Source of the DNA: Aurelia coerulea
Taxonomy: Eukaryota > Cnidaria > Scyphozoa > Semaeostomeae > Ulmaridae
DNA: 64,000 nt
Reading direction: 5' to 3'
NCBI GenBank assembly: GCA_039566865.1
Contig: CM076952.1
Coordinates: 16,264,501 to 16,328,500 of the forward strand
In this document: piece by piece, positions 45,613 through 57,028 of the stretch
Layout of the letters: every line of letters starts with the position of its first letter
Position numbering within the stretch: the first letter of the stretch is position 1
Translations under genes and position numbers: made by a program
The notes under the pieces: generated by a model
What the model was told of the DNA's origin: nothing
The model's database searches: none
Seen by the model: only the letters and a program-made list of their open reading frames with translations

Positions 45613-45618
45613 CCATAT

Positions 45619-46904
45619 CTGCGCACAGGCTACAGGAAGACCAGATGCAAAACTTTACGAAAACATACAATAGGAGTCGTGAGTGAATCCACAAATTGAT
45701 GTTTTTACGTTGGACAGAAACTGAAAACTTAGTTGAAATGGTTGTTTCCATCCATTTTACTTGTGGATGTCGATGAAATTTAGAAAGTGAACTTCTCTGA
45801 AAATAGGAAAAGGAAAAGCATCTGTCAAAAATAAAACATCCCTCAACAACACGAATCCGATTCATATGATGTTAACTCTGCTATCTTAAGATAAACAAAT
45901 TATTCTTTTATCTCCTCGAGAAGTTCACTGATTATCTTCTTAAATCTACGTTTTCTTCAAAGATCCCTGTTTCCGTTAGGTTTACTACAAAGTTTCTAAT
46001 CATGATGCAGAGAGAATAGCCCATAGAAATAACCGAAAGCAAGGAAGCACAACGAGAAATCGAGAGAAAAAACCTACCCGCTTGGTGGCTGGAAAGGTGA
46101 CCCTTGATCTTGTGACATATTTGACTTGACTTCTATCTTCAGTGCTTAATGCCTTCTGAGCCTTTAAAGAACGAAATTCACGTTAGAATACCGTCAAAGG
46201 TTTGTGAGCTGCCCCTGAAGATGCAGTGCAGTGCAGTGACGACAATTCCACGGCAGCTGTAATATATTCTGGCAACTAATCAAGGTCAAGCATAGCAAAT
46301 ATAAAAATATCCCATTCAAATATCTATCTGTAAAACATGGAGTGTGGACTGATGAAATAGAATGGTGGAATGATGGAATATAATGATGGAATGGAATAAT
46401 GGAATAGAATGATGGAAGAGAATGGTATGGATAGAATAGCCAAACTATTGCTCAGTGTTGAAAAAAAGCCTTCCAATGTATTCCTCTGGATCTCTTAAGT
46501 TCATTTGGAACATATTGTCTTGAAAATGTGATTGAATTTGTTCAGATTTCACCTGAAACAAATTGGTTTTTACGTGGAATGTTGTGGTATCAATGGGTAT
46601 TGTGATACGACATAATCCTGTTATGCCTTATTATATAGCGTCATTTAAAGGCAATATGTCCCCTTTGATGAATGAAAATAAAACCGATCAAGATCTCCAT
46701 TGTATATTCTAGAAGATTGTTCTAATTCACTTTATCCAAAGAAATCAGGGTCATAGAGACTCAGTGAAGCTTGAAATTAGCTGGAGCGTAAATGAGGTGA
46801 ATAAAGCAGTAACTGAGGTCAGAACAATAGGGGACATAATGCATTTAAATTGTTTGATTCTGTGACATCACTTATCCTCCCTTATTGTTGTGAGGTTTGG
46901 GGAG
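45619..46904. other. Non-coding stretch
   Basis: No gene recognised. At about 46,355-46,440 there is an irregular run of GGAATGATGGAATA / AATGGAATAGAATG units, and GCAGTGCAGTGCAGTG at about 46,222. The GGAATGG flavour resembles the ends of the following inverted arms. Confidence 0.5.
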
Positions 46905-47541
46905 CATTCCATTACACAGAGGCTATCTCTAAAGAGGGGAACGGAATGGGGGAATGGAACGGGGAATAGAATTGGGGAATGGCTCGGGGAATAGAACAGT
47001 TATACAGTATATAAATAAGCCAAGTAAAGCATATGAAAGTACTGCTTCAGATGTATCTTTTCACCAAATAGCTTGTCAATAACAGTTATAGTTTTGTTAC
47101 AATTCAAAAGATAAACTTTCCTTTTTCAAACATAGGGGAATGGAATGGGGGAATGGGTTTTCGGGGAATATCGAAACTACCAAGTAGAAATTTGATTTCA
47201 AGGTATCAATCGAAGCCCCCTCTTCTCAGCTATCCAAATCTACCATTTTCGCATCGATACACCAAACCGTTGGATCTAGAAGTGAAGGTGAAAGCTAGAT
47301 AGCAGTTTCCTTGTTGTTTCAAAAGAAATCAAAAGCCAAATTAGGACGACGCCTCTACACAGACAGGCTAGACATATGCTTTTTTTAGATTGCAGGAACA
47401 ATGAGATATGCCTGGGAATTTTCTTCACTTTGTTTTCACAAGCAGGGGTGATACAGCCTAAATATTCAGATCAAATTGAATGAATATTGGCATTGCTGTC
47501 GTTATCATCGCTGCAATATGGATAGGAAACTCCCCCCCCCC
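46905..47541. repeat. Left ~0.65-kb inverted arm around the kinase segment
   Basis: Starts GAGGGGAACGGAATGGGGGA (preceded by CTCTAAAGAG) with several GGGGAATGG units. It continues through AACAGTTATAGTTTTGTTAC, TTTCGGGGAATATCGAAACT, ATCGATACACCAAACCGTTG and GCTGTCGTTATCATCGCTGC to a C-run at about 47,530. The inverted copy is 50,364-50,990, and a third partial copy is at 58,405-58,795. Confidence 0.9.
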
Positions 47542-47767
47542 CCCAGGTATAGCAAAGCTTGGCAGTTTCTCTATCAACGTTTCTTAAATTTGCGCATCTT
47601 AAATTTGTGCATCTTGACACTGGCCTGAAATCATGTCGTTGAGGCGTTCGTTCAAAGTACCTCAGCTGAAACGAAGCACTTCAGCCTTCCCGGCACTTCA
47701 AAACTTGGCGTTTTTTTATTGGAATGATCTGACAGAAAATAAGTTGATTGGCAATGGAAGTTTTGGC

Positions 47768-48375
47768 CAGGAACCGCGCAGCGGTTTCAAAGTGGGGGGC
47801 TAAACGGCGAGCAAAGCGAGCAAAAAGAGGGGTGTCTGGGGACTTGCTCCCGGAAAAAATTTTGAGACCACGCCCTTTAGAACGCCAGAAAACGCCCTTT
47901 TCAATAAAAAACTTGCCTCTTAATACGTCCATATTTATACTGTATACAGTTTGGTTCAAAAAAGATTTCAATTACCATGAAAAGAGACATATCGTTACAA
48001 CCAACAAAATTAACAGCAAAGCATTTCTTCTAATAAAAACTATTACTACTGAAGATCTGTCACAGCAAACGTGCCAGAGTTGGATAACTATTCTAATTTT
48101 AAACGAAATCGTTAGCAACTTCTAAGAGGGACATCGTGTTTGCTCGTTGTTTGTGAAAGTTCAGTATCGCTAGATTGTCGAAATTTGCTTGCTTCATATT
48201 TGAATGAAGTTAGGATTTGAGACATCTAGCCATTGAGAAGGTCTCTCAGCAAATGCAGCAGTTGCGTGAATGAAAATGTTGAAAATTCCATATTTGTGAA
48301 AGTTTTTAGACCTATCTTTGAAAAAAGTGGGGGGCTTTAGCCCCCCTCCCTAGCCCAATGGCTGCGCGGTCCCTC
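47768..48375. mobile_element. 608-bp hAT-like MITE inside the kinase glycine loop
   Basis: Flanked by an exact 8-bp repeat, GTTTTGGC (47,760-47,767 and 48,376-48,383). Ends CAGGAACCGCGCAG and (reversed) GAGGGACCGCGCAG, with GGGGGGCTAAA-type text just inside both. No transposase; its open frames are short and unrecognised. The text GAGACCACGCCCTTTAGAACG resembles GGGACCACGCCCTTCAGAC in the 44,429 element, so the two may be related. Confidence 0.9.
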
Positions 48376-49246
48376 GTTTTGGCTCCGTAGAATCTGCGCT
48401 GTACAAGCCTGGGGATCAACGTAAACGATTGGTGGTGGTAAAAAAATTGCACGATGCATCTCAGGCGTGCGAGAAAGAATTTAGAAAGGAAGCGATGCTC
48501 TTGTATGACGTGAGAGGGCACAGAAATGTTGTTGAATTCCTTGCCATTTCTAAGCTCCCAAGCTACGCCATAATGCAAGAATATGTTGGCTCCTCTTTCC
48601 AAGGATTTGGTGAAGACACAGTTGTAAATTCTTTACGACAGTACCTTGAGCAGATCTAGTCTAAAACACCACACAGGTGAACACAGATGAACACAAATGA
48701 ACACAGGTGAACACAGATGAACACAGGTGAACACAGGTGAACACAGGTGAACACAGGTGAACACAGGTGAACACAGGTGAACACAGATGAACACAGGTGA
48801 ATACAGGTGAATACAAGTGAATACGGATGAGCACCGGCCAAAATGAAGATACTAGTAAGAACAAAAATGAACACAAGTCACTGCTGAATGAATGAGTCCT
48901 CAGCAAATGGGCTCCAAGTTTCTTCTTTCATTCACTATTCAAAACTCTTCATCGCAGTGGTGCAGCCAAGCTACAGGTGTACAAGTGGGGGTTGTATGGG
49001 GGTTTCAGAAACCGTAAAACTGCCAAAATAAAACCGCAAAAGCGCCTTTGAATTCACCAAAAAATGTTATAACATCTCTCAACATCATAACATCATGACG
49101 TCATAGCGTCATAACATCTCTGCATACCTCACCTCGGTTCTATGTTGGCCTCATTATCGTTTTTGCTACCCAAAAACTAATGACAGTGCCTCAAATCCGC
49201 GGTAAATGAAAATTAGTGGATTTTCCACAAAATTATATTGTACTGG

Positions 49247-49425
49247 ATAATAGACCTTTTAGCTATTCTAAAAAAGAGCCTGGATCGAGCGTTATTTTCA
49301 TACATTTTATACGCGAGGCTCGATCGAGTGGCATCAGAGCTATTGTGCACATTTGAAATTTAATAAAATGTTAGAAAAATCGTTCGAATCTGATTCTTTT
49401 GAGAATAGCTAAAGGTCTATTATTA
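49247..49425. mobile_element. ~175-bp hairpin MITE
   Basis: Inverted ends TAATAGACCTTTTAGCTATTCT and TGAGAATAGCTAAAGGTCTATTA. The central part contains GATCGAGCG / CGATCGAG text. Non-coding. Confidence 0.7.
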
Positions 49426-49702
49426 ATTGCATTATCTTTTTATTGGAAGTAAGATCTCAAAAGCGACTTCCCTTTTGTCTTTGACACAACTCAACCTCTG
49501 TTCAAATTCATGACATGAGATAAGACAGAAAGTTAATTAATGAATCATAAACAAAGTTATTGTAAACAGTTCACGCATCATCATTCAGAATGAAAAGCTG
49601 TCTCTCAACGTCCAATGGCTCATAAAATTGCATTGTTTGGAATCACATGCAGCAAAAACATGGACCCCATATTTTCATCTCATCATCTAATAGCATTAAC
49701 CG

Positions 49703-49942
49703 TACCGTAGAAGCTCTATTAAGCCCCATCTCTATAAAACCCCTTCTCCAATAAGCCCCTCCCCCTTCAGACATTATTTTAAAAATAAGCCCCACTCTCT
49801 AGCCCCCTGCCCCACTTATATAAAATTCCAGAGACTACCAAACAAAGATGTTTCCATCTAGTTAGCTAAACAAGTTTGCATGTTACTTTTGATCTGGTTT
49901 GGGATAAATGATAAGCCCCCAGGACCGGAGCTTTTTACAGTA
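49703..49942. mobile_element. ~240-bp TA-flanked MITE
   Basis: Ends CCGTAGAAGCTC and (reversed) CTGTAAAAAGCTCC with TA outside each. Inside are repeated TAAGCCCC units. A Tc1/mariner-type target is likely. No coding. Confidence 0.6.
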
Positions 49943-50363
49943 TACCATGCAGCTTCTTGGCATGGAATAAGATATAGACCTTGCCCACATTTCTGCGATT
50001 CGTCTGATCATCAATCTCGTTTTCTAAATTCATATGAATCATTACAATAATACATGTTAAATCTACATGTATTTATTCTAGTTATTCATTCTTGACCTGT
50101 TCTTTTTCTGGAAGACTCGCAACTTGTGTTCTTGTTCTTTCTTGTTCTTACTAGTATCTTCATTTTGGCCGGTGCTTATCCGTATTCACTTGTATTCACC
50201 TGTATTCACCTGTGTTCACCTGTGTTCATCTGTGTTCACCTGTGTTCACCTGTGTTCACCTGTGTTCATCTGTGTTCATCTGTGTTCACCTGTGTTCATC
50301 TGTGTGGTGTTTTAGACTAGATCCCTTGAGCATGTTAAACCTGTTAAAGCTTTCCTAAACCTG

Positions 50364-50990
50364 GGGGGGGGCATGTTAGTATCCATATTGCAGCGATAAC
50401 GACAGCAATGCCAATATTCATTCAATTTAATCTGAATATTTAGGCTGTATCACCCCTGCTTGTGAAAACAAAATGAGGAAAATTCCCAGGCATATCTCAT
50501 CGTTCCTGCAATCTAAGAAAAGGATATGTCTAGCCTGTCTGTGTAGAGGCGTCGTCCTAATTTGCCTTTTGATTTCTTTTGAAACAACAAGGAAACTGCT
50601 ATCTAGCTTTCACCTTCGCTTCTAGATCCAACGGTTTGGTGTATCGATGCGAAAATGGTAGATTTAGATAGCTGAGAAGAGGGGGCTTCGAATGATACCT
50701 TGAAATCAAATTTCTACTTGGTAGTTTCGATATTCCCCGAAAACCCTTTCCCCCATTCCATTCTCCTTTATTTTCAAAAGTAAAGTTAATTTTTTATTTG
50801 TAACAAAACTATAACTGTTATTGACAAGCTACTGTGTGAAAAGATACCTCCGGAGTAGTACTTTCCTATGTTATACTTTCTCTTTTTATATACCGTATAA
50901 CTTTTCTATTCCCCGAGCCATTCCCCCACTCCATTCCCCCATTCCATTCCCCCATTCCATCCCCCCATTCCACTCCCCCATTCCATTCCC
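50364..50990. repeat. Right ~0.65-kb inverted arm around the kinase segment
   Basis: Reverse complement of 46,905-47,541 with modest divergence. Its outer end has seven ATTCC-CCCATTCC units and lacks the CTCTAAAGAG tip seen at 46,899-46,908 and 58,783-58,792. Weak similarity extends inward to CAGGTTTAGGAAAGCTT (reversed), matching CAGGTATAGCAAAGCTT at about 47,544. Confidence 0.9.
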
Positions 50991-51060
50991 CGTCAATGTG
51001 TGCCTTGGCATGGCATATATGAACTCTATGTTGTGAAGAATGCTTTGCTAATCTGCCTGA

Positions 51061-52091
<1,031 letters not shown>

Positions 52092-52101
<10 letters not shown>

Positions 52102-53555
52102 TTTTTGTGATCAAGGATCCTAGAATTTCCTTGCTTTTCCTTGAGAAAACCTTGATCTGATCAAGGAATCCCCAGGAACCTTGAACAGGTAGATCTGAAC
52201 TGACAAAAAACCTTGAAATTAGTAGATCAAGGTCCTTGAGAATCCTTGAGCTGAGTTATAATTTCAAGGTTTATTTCCAAACCATGAGAAAATCGCACAC
52301 ACCCGAGGACCTTGAAAAACCTTGAAATGTCCCCAGGTTCCTAGAATTTCCTTGATCAATCACACGAGCTCAAGGTCTATGATAAATCCTTGAACTGTTT
52401 CCAAGTCACATGGCAGCGATTCACATTTGTTATTGGGCAATACTTTCGCGCCTTGGCGACTCTTGGATGGCGTGAGCATTTCGATGTGAGACGGACAGAA
52501 TTTTCTGAAGACGGAGAGGCCTAACTCTTTCCATTGCTGTTATGGCTGGCAGTTGTTACATTTCATTTTCCGTTGGAGAAAGTCAATTTTATAACTTGTA
52601 ACAAAGATTTGCAAGAATTTGATGGAAGAAAATATTGGTTAACAATTGAAAGGTTTGTTTGTGTTTGTCTTGGTGTTGAACTGCAAAGAAAGACAATATG
52701 AGACTAAAGATTTGCCGCGGCATCGAAAAGTTTTGATTTGAAAAACTGTACGAGTCTCGAGAAACTTGAAGCTAGGAAACATCGTTATCTATCTTGGGCT
52801 TTTGAAAAGAAGATGCCGTGCTTCTAATGTTTGCATTCTTTTTGTTGCATCTATTTTTCATATGATGCTCTTCCTCAGAAAGGTATAAAAAAAAAAATCC
52901 GCGAAATTCGTCTTCTTGTCTACAAAATACGTAGCCTCTTGTATATTTAATTAATTTTGACTTATTTCCTGTACTATATATTCAGCTAAGAGGTGATGCA
53001 CAATTTAACAGATATTTTGAAAGAACATTGAATTGATAGCGGGGTCAACTTCTTAGTCTCTAACGAAAAATACGTACGAGGACAGTTTGAGGATGCTACG
53101 AGGATGTAACGATTTTGAATCAGATTGCATGAAAAGTCTGGTTAATCCGGTTCCAACCGGTACACACCTTGGTTAAACCTAGGTTAAACCTAGGTTTTGA
53201 CATGTTGAAGGAGAGGCTTAATGACCTAGGTTAACCTTGAGAAAACCTAGGTCTTCCGTCACGTGATCCTATTCGATTATCCTGAGATAACCTAGGTTAG
53301 ACCTAGGTATACCTAGGTCGATGAATCGGTTGAGAACGTCCATATATGGCATCCTTGAGCATACCTAGGTTTTCCTTGAGCTTATTTATCTTCCGATACA
53401 GCTACGTTGTTCCAATTTGAAACCTAGGATTACCTAGGTCTGCCCAAGGATTGCCTCAAGGAAAACCTAGGTTCAAACCTAGGTAATCCATGAGCAATGC
53501 ACCTAGGTTGACCTAGGTAAATCCTAGGTTATCCTTGAGCAAATTTTGGCCGGGT
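52092..53555. mobile_element. 1.46-kb element with CCTTGA motifs at one end and CCTAGG at the other
   Basis: Ends ACCCGGGCAATTTTTG with TGATCAAGGAT, and (reversed) ACCCGGCCAAAATTTG with CTCAAGGAT. The first ~300 bp are crowded with CCTTGA or its complement TCAAGG. The last ~370 bp (53,170-53,535) hold about 15 CCTAGG palindromes, mostly ACCTAGGT, with some CCTTGAG. The middle ~700 bp has neither and codes for nothing I recognise. No convincing TSD: CCTTTCTTA against CTCTTTTTA is only a partial match. Confidence 0.65.
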
Positions 53556-56500
53556 CTCTTTTTACGCTGGACAGTTAAGAAAGAAGGATATTTATCCCTG
53601 AAAACATTTGGCCACAGATGAATACGGGGTAGCAGCTTCTTTCTCATTTATCGTGGCAACGAAGGATGGAGATATCGTTTCATTTCAAGTAGAGAGCTTC
53701 GAGAACGGTAGGCATATCTAGCTCATATTTATTATTATTATTCATAGGCCATTTACTGTTCTTCGTAGAGGCACAGGTATTTTGATTAAAAGCTCAAAGT
53801 TTTGTTGTTGATAACAAGCAAACTTTGCTTCCTTCGAATAAGGCATTTCTTGGCACAAGGCCAACGACAAGCGGCGCGATTTTCCACATTATCGACCGTG
53901 TAGATACTTCGCTTTGGAAAAACGCGTCAAGAGGGACAAATGCCAGCCAAGGCTTAGGGTTGGATTTCAATGATGCCGATTGACTTTATTCGGCCACAGA
54001 GTGTTTCGATTGTGCATCTTTCTGGCTTGTGATGCTCAGAAATGCTTGTTATTTATTATGAGAAAACCTTCATTTACATTTAAACCTTCTGATACAACTT
54101 CACTTACTCTTGTTGTATTTCCTATGATACTGATCTTGAAATTCATTACTTGCACTGCTGCACTGTGAAATTCTGAATGAAAGTATGAAAGTAGTTTTAT
54201 TTGTAACGTAAGAAACTTTATTTGCCTTAAAAATGGGTTTCCTTTTCATAACAAAACTGAAACAAGAGTATCTAACAAGGTGATTTGAGTTGTTACAAGA
54301 TGACATCTTTGTTGTAGATCCATCAGTCAAATACAAGGAGACACAGACCAGTATGTGTTTGGAGGCATATAAAGAAAAGACATACAGAATTGCAAGAAAT
54401 GACATTATATCTCTAGACCATATCATACATTGCATGTCAAAGGAGGATAACATTGTGGTAACGCACATTGCTGAAGGGATTTAAGACACTTATAACAGTG
54501 GCAAACTCTTATTTTCACAAAGTTTTTGCTAAAATCATGGTATCATTTTGTACTATGTAAGAAAATTAGGCCAGGATAAACATTTAGAGTTCAAGAATTG
54601 TACTAGTTGTTTCTATGGTTGCCATTCTTGACAAATTTGGATTTCCAGGTTTATTTGTGATTCTATGCAGAATTTCTTGAATTCTTGGCCATCCTGGTAG
54701 CCCCTTATAAATGAGTTTCGTGGATAAAAACTGTTAACATTCTTCTTTCAAACCTGGCATTTTATGTGAAAATTTTATATTTATTGATAGATCTTGCAGG
54801 TTTGTCTGTCAAATTTTTTAAATCATGGGCAATCATGTTAGCTGAAAGGTTGGCAGAGAGTTCTTCCTCAAGTTCATAACAACAAATCGTACCATGAGGT
54901 TTTCTTTTCATACCAGGAAATTCTTTTCTAGAGGCTTTCTAGCAACGAATTGTACCGTATATCATAAAAATACACGACAACTAATCTATTTTCAAAAGTT
55001 CCTTTGGGAATCAATATTGGATTTATTGTATCATTTTTGCACAAAAATAGTTCTCTTCCACAATCAAGAAAGTTCTCTTTGAAGGTTCTTTCTACCAGCA
55101 ATCAGGGAAGTCAACATGGACATATTTCAATGGCACACCACTGATAGATGATTGATTGGGACATCTCTGAGAAAATTCCTTTGATGTGCAAGGATTTGAA
55201 AGAAAACAGGACATTCTTCTGTGGATGTTCACCTGCAAAAATTAAAATATTCCAATTTACAAGAGCATATGTTAGATTACACCTAATTAGCATACAGCCC
55301 TCCATTTCTGTGCAGCATCAACATTTTTTGGCATCCCCCAAGCTATCCAACAAACATTTTCCCACATTTGCCACAATATATCGAATAAAGCGTGTTTAGA
55401 TTATAGCTTATGAAGGATTTTCTGCAAATAAATGATTTAATAACTGTGGCAAACTTTGGATGAAATTCTGGCATCAGTTGATCACCCTAGCTGTAAGGTT
55501 TCCCAAATGAAAGAGTATAGGCCAATAACAAAAATTAGTTCAGTTCACATGACTTCATAACCAACATCTCTGTTTGTCAGACCAAAAATTGGCAAAAAAT
55601 TTATATGAAAGGGAAAGAAAGGCATGCTCTCCCAGGGCATGCCTTGATGTGAAACTGTAATTTCTGGCTTCCTGAAACATTCTGGACGAAGTAAACAGAC
55701 TGGCTATCTGTCAGCACAGGTAAATTGGAAAAATTAGTACAAAAGTAACAGGTAATTTTGTCTAGATTAGAATAGGCCAACCACAACAAGGTTTGTGATA
55801 CAAACAGTTCTAGTTTCCACTCAAAACAACAGGGAATGTGTGGTTGGCCTACTCCAATCTAGAACAAATTTGGGAGCTGAAGGTCTGGTAATTCAATAAT
55901 GAATAAATGTTGACCCTGGTATCATTCATCTTTGGCTTTTCATACCAAACCTTCCTGTTCTAATATTTCTGTAAATGCTGTAATTACTTTGGAAAGTCCC
56001 ATCCCTAATGCACACAAGGCCAGGGCCGACATCGATGTTTGTTATGATTTTAAATCTAATCGATCTATGCTAGAATTACACATACAGACAGCTGATATCG
56101 AAAGAAATATTACTTACCATAATTCTGATGAAATAATTCGTCGAAAATGGCAATAATGCAGTCTCTCATTTTGGCAAGTTTGTTCGCTGTTCAATCGACT
56201 TTCAATCGACAATAATTTCAGAATTGTCATCGCTGTCTTTTTAGGCCTAACAGCCGTTGCTCGTTGGTGCTGCTCTCGCACTCTCAACTTCTTCGAATTC
56301 TGTATCGTAAGCTTCATTGGAAATGTAAGAGAATACTAGCTTTCTGAAGAGCCAGCATCGTTCATGGATGCCAAGATAAAAGAACAAATACAGCGCACGA
56401 TTCCTCTTTCAATTCCTTCTTTTTTGACTGAACTGCTCTGAACTGACCAAACGCATCGTGTGAACAGTTGAACAATGAAAGCGAGATTCCCGGTATGACG

Positions 56501-56650
56501 TCAAATGCTGACTAGTTCCCAGCACCCTAAAAACCCGGTCGTGTGCCACGAGTGGGTGTTGTAAAACCCCCCATAGCGGCGAACCCCTGTCGCAAAATAA
56601 AAAAAGAATGATTGTGCGAAGATGCTCGATAATTGATCTTTCAAATAAGC
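53556..56650. other. Non-coding AT-rich stretch with small hairpins
   Basis: No gene recognised; frames up to about 122 codons lack motifs. At 55,758-55,864 inverted arms TCTAGATTAGAATAGGCCAA and TTGGCCTACTCCAATCTAGA form a ~105-bp hairpin element. At about 55,621-55,646 GGCATGC(TCTCCCAGG)GCATGCC is a small hairpin. Intron sequence of an unseen gene is possible. Confidence 0.45.
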
Positions 56651-56654
56651 CAAC

Positions 56655-57028
56655 CTCCCCAAAAGGTTTAGTGGCACTTTAAGGAGTTGTTCAGCAGATA
56701 TTGGGCATTTTCTAAGTCTTTCGGCTTACACGCTTCATATATCGTTGTATCGTCAGCATATTGTACTGAACTAGATAGAAAATGATCTTGTAAATCATTT
56801 ACATAAAGATTGAATATCATTGGTCCCAGGATGGATCCCTGCGGTACACCAAATGTCGTGGGTTAAAGTGTCCGATGATGTCGCATCAACTTGAACGTCT
56901 TGTCTACGAGATGTTAAATAGCTTGTTATCCACGAGAGGAATTTTTTAGAAAAACCTTGTTGGTGCATTTTCTTGATAAGGGTGTCATGCGATTGTATCG
57001 AAAGTTTTGGAGAAATCCACAAAAACAT
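56655..57028 (-). mobile_element. LINE reverse-transcriptase fragment (older copy)
   Basis: Minus strand: VFVDFSKTFDTI, a frameshift, SHDTLIKKMHQQGFSKKFLS, YLTSRRQDVQVD, a second shift, then [20 protein letters not shown] and the catalytic [12 protein letters not shown], ending at a stop near 56,656. It covers the RT palm only. It abuts the 3' tail of the LINE at 57,029-58,330, which may have inserted into it. Confidence 0.85.

Larger units (their letters stand above)
41936..45618. mobile_element. Composite with minisatellite-built inverted ends
   Basis: The left end reads CGCCATCCCGGCAAAAATTA, then TGTGTGGTGTGTATGCAATA, followed by about 22-bp units GTGTGTATGCAGTTTTGTGC. The right end (45,290-45,612) is the same in inverted orientation, including GGCGTG(T) and CCCAAACTTTGTGC. 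Between them lie a second inverted minisatellite arm, three G-run or hAT-like elements, and an integrase-like pseudogene inside its own ~65-bp inverted repeat. No single transposase can be assigned to the outer ends. Frames of cysteine/valine or histidine/threonine repeats across the arms are artefacts. Confidence 0.7.
48653..50323. mobile_element. 1.67-kb element with minisatellite TIRs, 9-bp TSD
   Basis: Ends GATCTAGTCTAAAACACC and its exact complement, followed on each side by tandem AACACAGGTG/AACACAGATG decamers (48,668-48,830 and 50,185-50,305, inverted). After them on both sides come GCCGG(C/T)GCTCATCC-like text and CATTTTGG(C)C. The flanks are an exact 9-bp repeat, CCTTGAGCA (48,644-48,652 and 50,324-50,332). 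Long TIRs with a 9-bp TSD resemble Mutator-like elements. The interior has no transposase; it carries two smaller hairpin elements. Confidence 0.85.
47633..50363 (+). pseudogene. Protein kinase N-lobe exon, split by two transposons
   Basis: Three plus-strand pieces: 47,633-47,767, 48,384-48,652 and 50,333-50,363. The first runs from ATG to LIGNGSFG, a kinase glycine-rich loop (residues 40-45). The second continues SVESALYKPGDQRKR, then LVVVKKL (the ATP-anchoring lysine at about 65/66), EFRKEAMLL (helix C glutamate), HRNVVEFL, and a hinge-like YAIMQEYV. The frame is exact across the first insertion if the 608-bp element and one 8-bp TSD are ignored. It is also continuous across the second (QYLE then HVKPVKAFLNL). 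The catalytic loop and C-lobe are absent before the right inverted arm. A tyrosine-kinase-like or TKL type is plausible, and the subfamily is unassigned. As it stands, translation ends in transposon sequence. It may be a captured gene fragment. Confidence 0.8.

Noticed and set aside
48656..48906. Frames of CVHLCSPVFT repeats (also 50,124-50,320)
   Set aside because: Translation of the AACACAGGTG decamer array in the transposon ends.
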